Source: JAWOHX01 sp046484975 (lineage in GTDB: Bacteria > Bacillota > Clostridia > DUPQ01). From it: a stretch of 32,162 bases of DNA. Made by a program: the position numbers and the translations under genes. The notes under the pieces were generated by a model that was given only the letters and a program-made list of their open reading frames with translations, had not been told where the DNA came from and made no database searches. The stretch spans positions 1-32,162 of the forward strand of contig JAWOHX010000098.1 in the NCBI GenBank assembly GCA_046484975.1, written 5' to 3'. The first letter of the stretch is position 1. Every line of letters starts with the position of its first letter. Shown piece by piece: positions 30,271 through 32,162 of the stretch.

Positions 30271-31427
30271 ATCATCTCCCTTGGATGGGGCCAGTTGTCA
30301 AAAAATCTTTTTCTTCCCTGCTGGCTGACCATTTTCCCAATGTCCTCCCTGGTTGCTCCCTCTTTCATCATCTGCTGCACCAGGCCGGCTGCCTGATGAA
30401 ACTCCTTGACCTTGCCGATTCCTTCGTTGTCCGCATGCAGGTTGGTGGCGTAGGTGAAGACCTCGCTGGCACCCTCCTCCACGGCTTTGAACACCCAGTC
30501 CCGGACATCCTGCCTCGTCATCTCGCTGTAATGGAAATCCACCAGCCTCCATGCGAAGGGGACGGATGTGTTCGCCTTGATCTTTCCCGGTGTCAGCTTA
30601 TGGGAAACCGATGGATCAAAGCGGCTGATGCCCAGCCGGTCCAGGAACTTCACATGGTCCACCGTCATGTCCTCGCAGTGCAGGTGCCTCGTCCCGTCTG
30701 TCAGGTTCCGGTAGAACCTGTCCCAATAGGGTAGAACCAACTCCTCCCACAGCTTCGGGGGAAACATGGAAGCCACATCGTCGCACATGCCAGCGGACTC
30801 CATGAACTGCGGGACGCCGTTGATTTCCCTGTACATCCGGATATACCGTGACGTGCTCAGACCCACTGCATCCAGGAACTTCTTGGTTTTGGCCATGTCG
30901 TCATACGGGTCGCAGAAGATGTCCATGTCCCTGAGCTCATAGGCGGATGTCAGCGGACCCTGGTATCCCATGTTCCACGAGACATCCCTTCCTGGATATG
31001 CATCCTTGAGCTTGTCCCGGTAGTCCAGGAAGAACTGCCCGAGGACAGACAGCGAAATGTCCTGCTGCAGGAGCTGGATCCATTCGTCCGGGGATTTTTC
31101 CTGCCGGACATAATTCACCTCACCCATCCCGTCGGGAAAAACAAGCTCAAATCCGAGACTGCTTAAATGGCCGTAGGAAATGGCCGGGGTGCCAATGCCC
31201 ACCGGCTCCAGGATACCGTCGAACATATCGTCGGCTTTGCGGAAAGAGTCTGCACCAAAAACCTTGATTCCAGCCCGGGGGTCGGTATAGTAGTCATGGA
31301 AGGTGACACCGGCCACATGGAGCATGAGATGCACCGAACTGCGGACGTAGAATGAAAATGATTCTTCTGTCTTTGCTGTGTTGTATGACATCGTTTTTAA
31401 GAATTCCTTTCCTCTTGAGTGAGCCAA
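30267..31427 (-). CDS. Uroporphyrinogen decarboxylase (URO-D) superfamily protein
   Basis: A 386-aa (beta/alpha)8 protein of the URO-D superfamily. It resembles methyltransferase-type members (MtaA/CmuA-like) more than heme-pathway HemE: AGVTFHDYYTDPRAGIKVFGAD at the N-terminus, LHCEDMTVDHVKFLDRLGISRFDPS in the middle, and a C-terminal TYATNLHADNEGIGKVKEFHQAAG. HemE's N-terminal arginine motif (RxPVWxMRQAGR) is absent, so heme synthesis is unlikely. The substrate is unknown and no corrinoid protein gene is nearby. I chose TTG 31427, because AAGGAG lies exactly 7 nt upstream; ATG 31391 is the alternative. It opens the unit that continues with two TPR genes and YitT. Confidence 0.82.
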   Translation of the reverse strand: MAHSRGKEFLKTMSYNTAKTEESFSFYVRSSVHLMLHVAGVTFHDYYTDPRAGIKVFGADSFRKADDMFDGILEPVGIGTPAISYGHLSSLGFELVFPDGMGEVNYVRQEKSPDEWIQLLQQDISLSVLGQFFLDYRDKLKDAYPGRDVSWNMGYQGPLTSAYELRDMDIFCDPYDDMAKTKKFLDAVGLSTSRYIRMYREINGVPQFMESAGMCDDVASMFPPKLWEELVLPYWDRFYRNLTDGTRHLHCEDMTVDHVKFLDRLGISRFDPSVSHKLTPGKIKANTSVPFAWRLVDFHYSEMTRQDVRDWVFKAVEEGASEVFTYATNLHADNEGIGKVKEFHQAAGLVQQMMKEGATREDIGKMVSQQGRKRFFDNWPHPREMI

Positions 31428-31468
31428 TCATGTTCTCCTTGGTCCGTGCAGGCCCGTCTTCATCATTC

Positions 31469-31477
31469 ATTCTACCA
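31469..31477 (-). promoter_or_regulatory. Possible extended -10 promoter of the URO-D gene
   Basis: TGGTAGAAT on the minus strand forms an extended -10 (TGn then TAGAAT) 41 nt before the TTG start. The -35 is poor. Confidence 0.35.
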
Positions 31478-31555
31478 CTTGACGGGCTCTGAGACCAGAT
31501 GGTTCCCTTGAAACATGGAATTCTCTCCTAGACAGCCCGATGGCCTGCTGATGTA

Positions 31556-31581
31556 AAGGGGAACGGTTTCCCGCTCCCCTT
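31556..31581 (-). terminator. Hairpin after the partial surface protein gene
   Basis: Minus-strand AAGGGGAGCGG, GAAA, CCGTTCCCCTT folds into an 11-bp stem, with one G-T pair, capped by a GAAA tetraloop. It begins 37 nt after the stop at 31618. No T-run follows, so it may be an mRNA-stabilising hairpin or a weak terminator. Confidence 0.6.
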
Positions 31582-31617
31582 CGGTTCTTTCTCATCAATC
31601 AACCAAGCCTTTTCTCT

Positions 31618-32162
31618 CTATTGCACGATATAGACACCGGATGTCACACCCTGGCTGTCATCCCAGATGTACAGCATATGGTCAAGGATCGTCACGGTGG
31701 CTTCGTAGGTGCCCGGGCTGACTTTTTTAGAGACGAAAGTGCATGTGCCGTTTGTGTTGGTGAGTCCGGTGAACTGCCAACTTCCTCCTTCATACGTCAG
31801 TGTCATCTCCATCCTGGCCTCCGCAAGTGGGAGGCCGTCCTCCGAGGACACAACCTTGACAAGCACTGTCAGGTCGATGAACTTCAAACCGAACCTTTTC
31901 TCGGTGAAACTGATGCTGGCCACATGCATGTCAGACCCGGTGTACTCCGGAGTGACGGCCAGCTGGAAATCCAAACTGGACACCGTGTCTTTTTCCACTG
32001 TCACCGCCTTGGTCAAAGACACATAACCATCCGCTGAAACGGCTACATTCCATTGGCCGGCCGGGATGCCATCCATTTGGTAGGAACCGTCCGTCCCGGT
32101 CAGGACCGAGCTGCCCGTTTCCGTCACCTGGACCGTGGCGCCTGTGATTCCGGATCCATTTG
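31618..32162 (-). CDS. C-terminal part of a protein with a carboxypeptidase-regulatory-like domain (5' end beyond window)
   Basis: The frame is open to the right edge and has no start inside the window. The first visible residues, NGSGITGATVQVTETG, continue into GTDGSYQMDGIPAGQWNVAVSADGYVSLTKAVTVEKDT, which is a typical CarboxypepD_reg/SpaA-like beta-sandwich repeat (about 80 residues). A second beta-sandwich follows (FIDLTVLVKVVSSEDGLPLAEARMEMTL, GLTNTNGTCTFVSKKVSPGTYEATVTI), ending in LYIWDDSQGVTSGVYIVQ. The domain type occurs in secreted enzymes and surface proteins, often with proteases or glycosidases upstream; the catalytic part, if any, is outside the window. The GTG at about 32127 is not the start, because the domain begins before it. 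A hairpin follows the stop. Confidence 0.8.
   Translation of the reverse strand, partial: NGSGITGATVQVTETGSSVLTGTDGSYQMDGIPAGQWNVAVSADGYVSLTKAVTVEKDTVSSLDFQLAVTPEYTGSDMHVASISFTEKRFGLKFIDLTVLVKVVSSEDGLPLAEARMEMTLTYEGGSWQFTGLTNTNGTCTFVSKKVSPGTYEATVTILDHMLYIWDDSQGVTSGVYIVQ

Larger units (their letters stand above)
31428..31617. other. 190-nt intergenic gap between the URO-D gene and the partial surface protein
   Basis: It holds the URO-D ribosome binding site and promoter candidate, an inverted repeat (GCCCGTC at 31452-31458 with GACGGGC at 31481-31487, 22-nt loop), and the hairpin at 31556-31581. I see no tRNA or small gene. Confidence 0.6.

Noticed and set aside
30267..31427. Heme-pathway uroporphyrinogen decarboxylase (hemE)
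   Set aside because: The conserved N-terminal arginine motif of HemE is missing and no other heme genes are nearby. The superfamily-level call is safer.
31556..31581. Classical rho-independent terminator
   Set aside because: The stem and GAAA loop are strong but no T-run follows on either strand, so I report it only as a hairpin with possible terminator role.

Overview
The window reads as a chromosomal segment of a low-to-mid GC Gram-positive anaerobe of the Clostridia type. The evidence is Firmicutes-style gene order (lysine/arginine decarboxylase-like gene, tmk, darA, holB, ricT; a YabE-like 3D protein next to rsmA), strong AGGAGG-type ribosome binding sites, SigA-like promoters, a B. subtilis-type LexA box, a type III pantothenate kinase and many 1-11 nt gene overlaps. 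Species cannot be told from this sequence. No rRNA, tRNA, transposase, prophage or CRISPR array was seen, and almost all of the DNA is coding.

Layout. (1) 1-271: the first codons of ricT, then an abrupt change to GC-rich DNA that encodes part of a cysteine-containing ferredoxin-like protein in another frame, so the left edge is probably chimeric. (2) 268-7615, minus strand: birA, an N/Q/P-rich repeat protein, coaX, a PLP decarboxylase, tmk, darA and holB run as one overlapping block, preceded by an iron-dependent alcohol dehydrogenase and an unrecognised 198-aa protein. (3) 7638-9426, minus: a secreted coiled-coil protein and a DEAD-box RNA helicase. (4) 9640-14665, minus: a PD-(D/E)XK nuclease / XPD-like helicase fusion with a LexA box at its start, the NAD(P)HX repair enzyme and alanine racemase. 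(5) 14844-18471, plus: a four-gene envelope polysaccharide cluster (GT4 glycosyltransferase, DUF4330-like protein, small membrane protein, O-antigen-ligase-like protein). (6) 18432-21076, minus: zapA, dut, a YigZ/IMPACT protein, yebC and a 4HBT thioesterase. (7) 21262-22341, plus: a long ArsR-type regulator. (8) 22321-31427, minus: a URO-D family protein, two related TPR membrane proteins, a YitT transporter-like protein, split transketolase, TatD, a coiled-coil membrane protein, a YabE-like protein and rsmA. (9) 31618 to the right edge: the C-terminal part of a protein with a carboxypeptidase-regulatory-like repeat, followed by a hairpin.

Most of this is core housekeeping (replication, nucleotide supply, cofactors, cell wall, translation). 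I did not find a clear new defence or mobile system. The most useful leads are the probable SOS control of the nuclease-helicase, the tandem-repeat N/Q/P-rich protein inside the birA-coaX operon, the unrecognised 198-aa protein, the paired TPR proteins in the URO-D operon, and the chimeric left edge, which matters for assembly quality.
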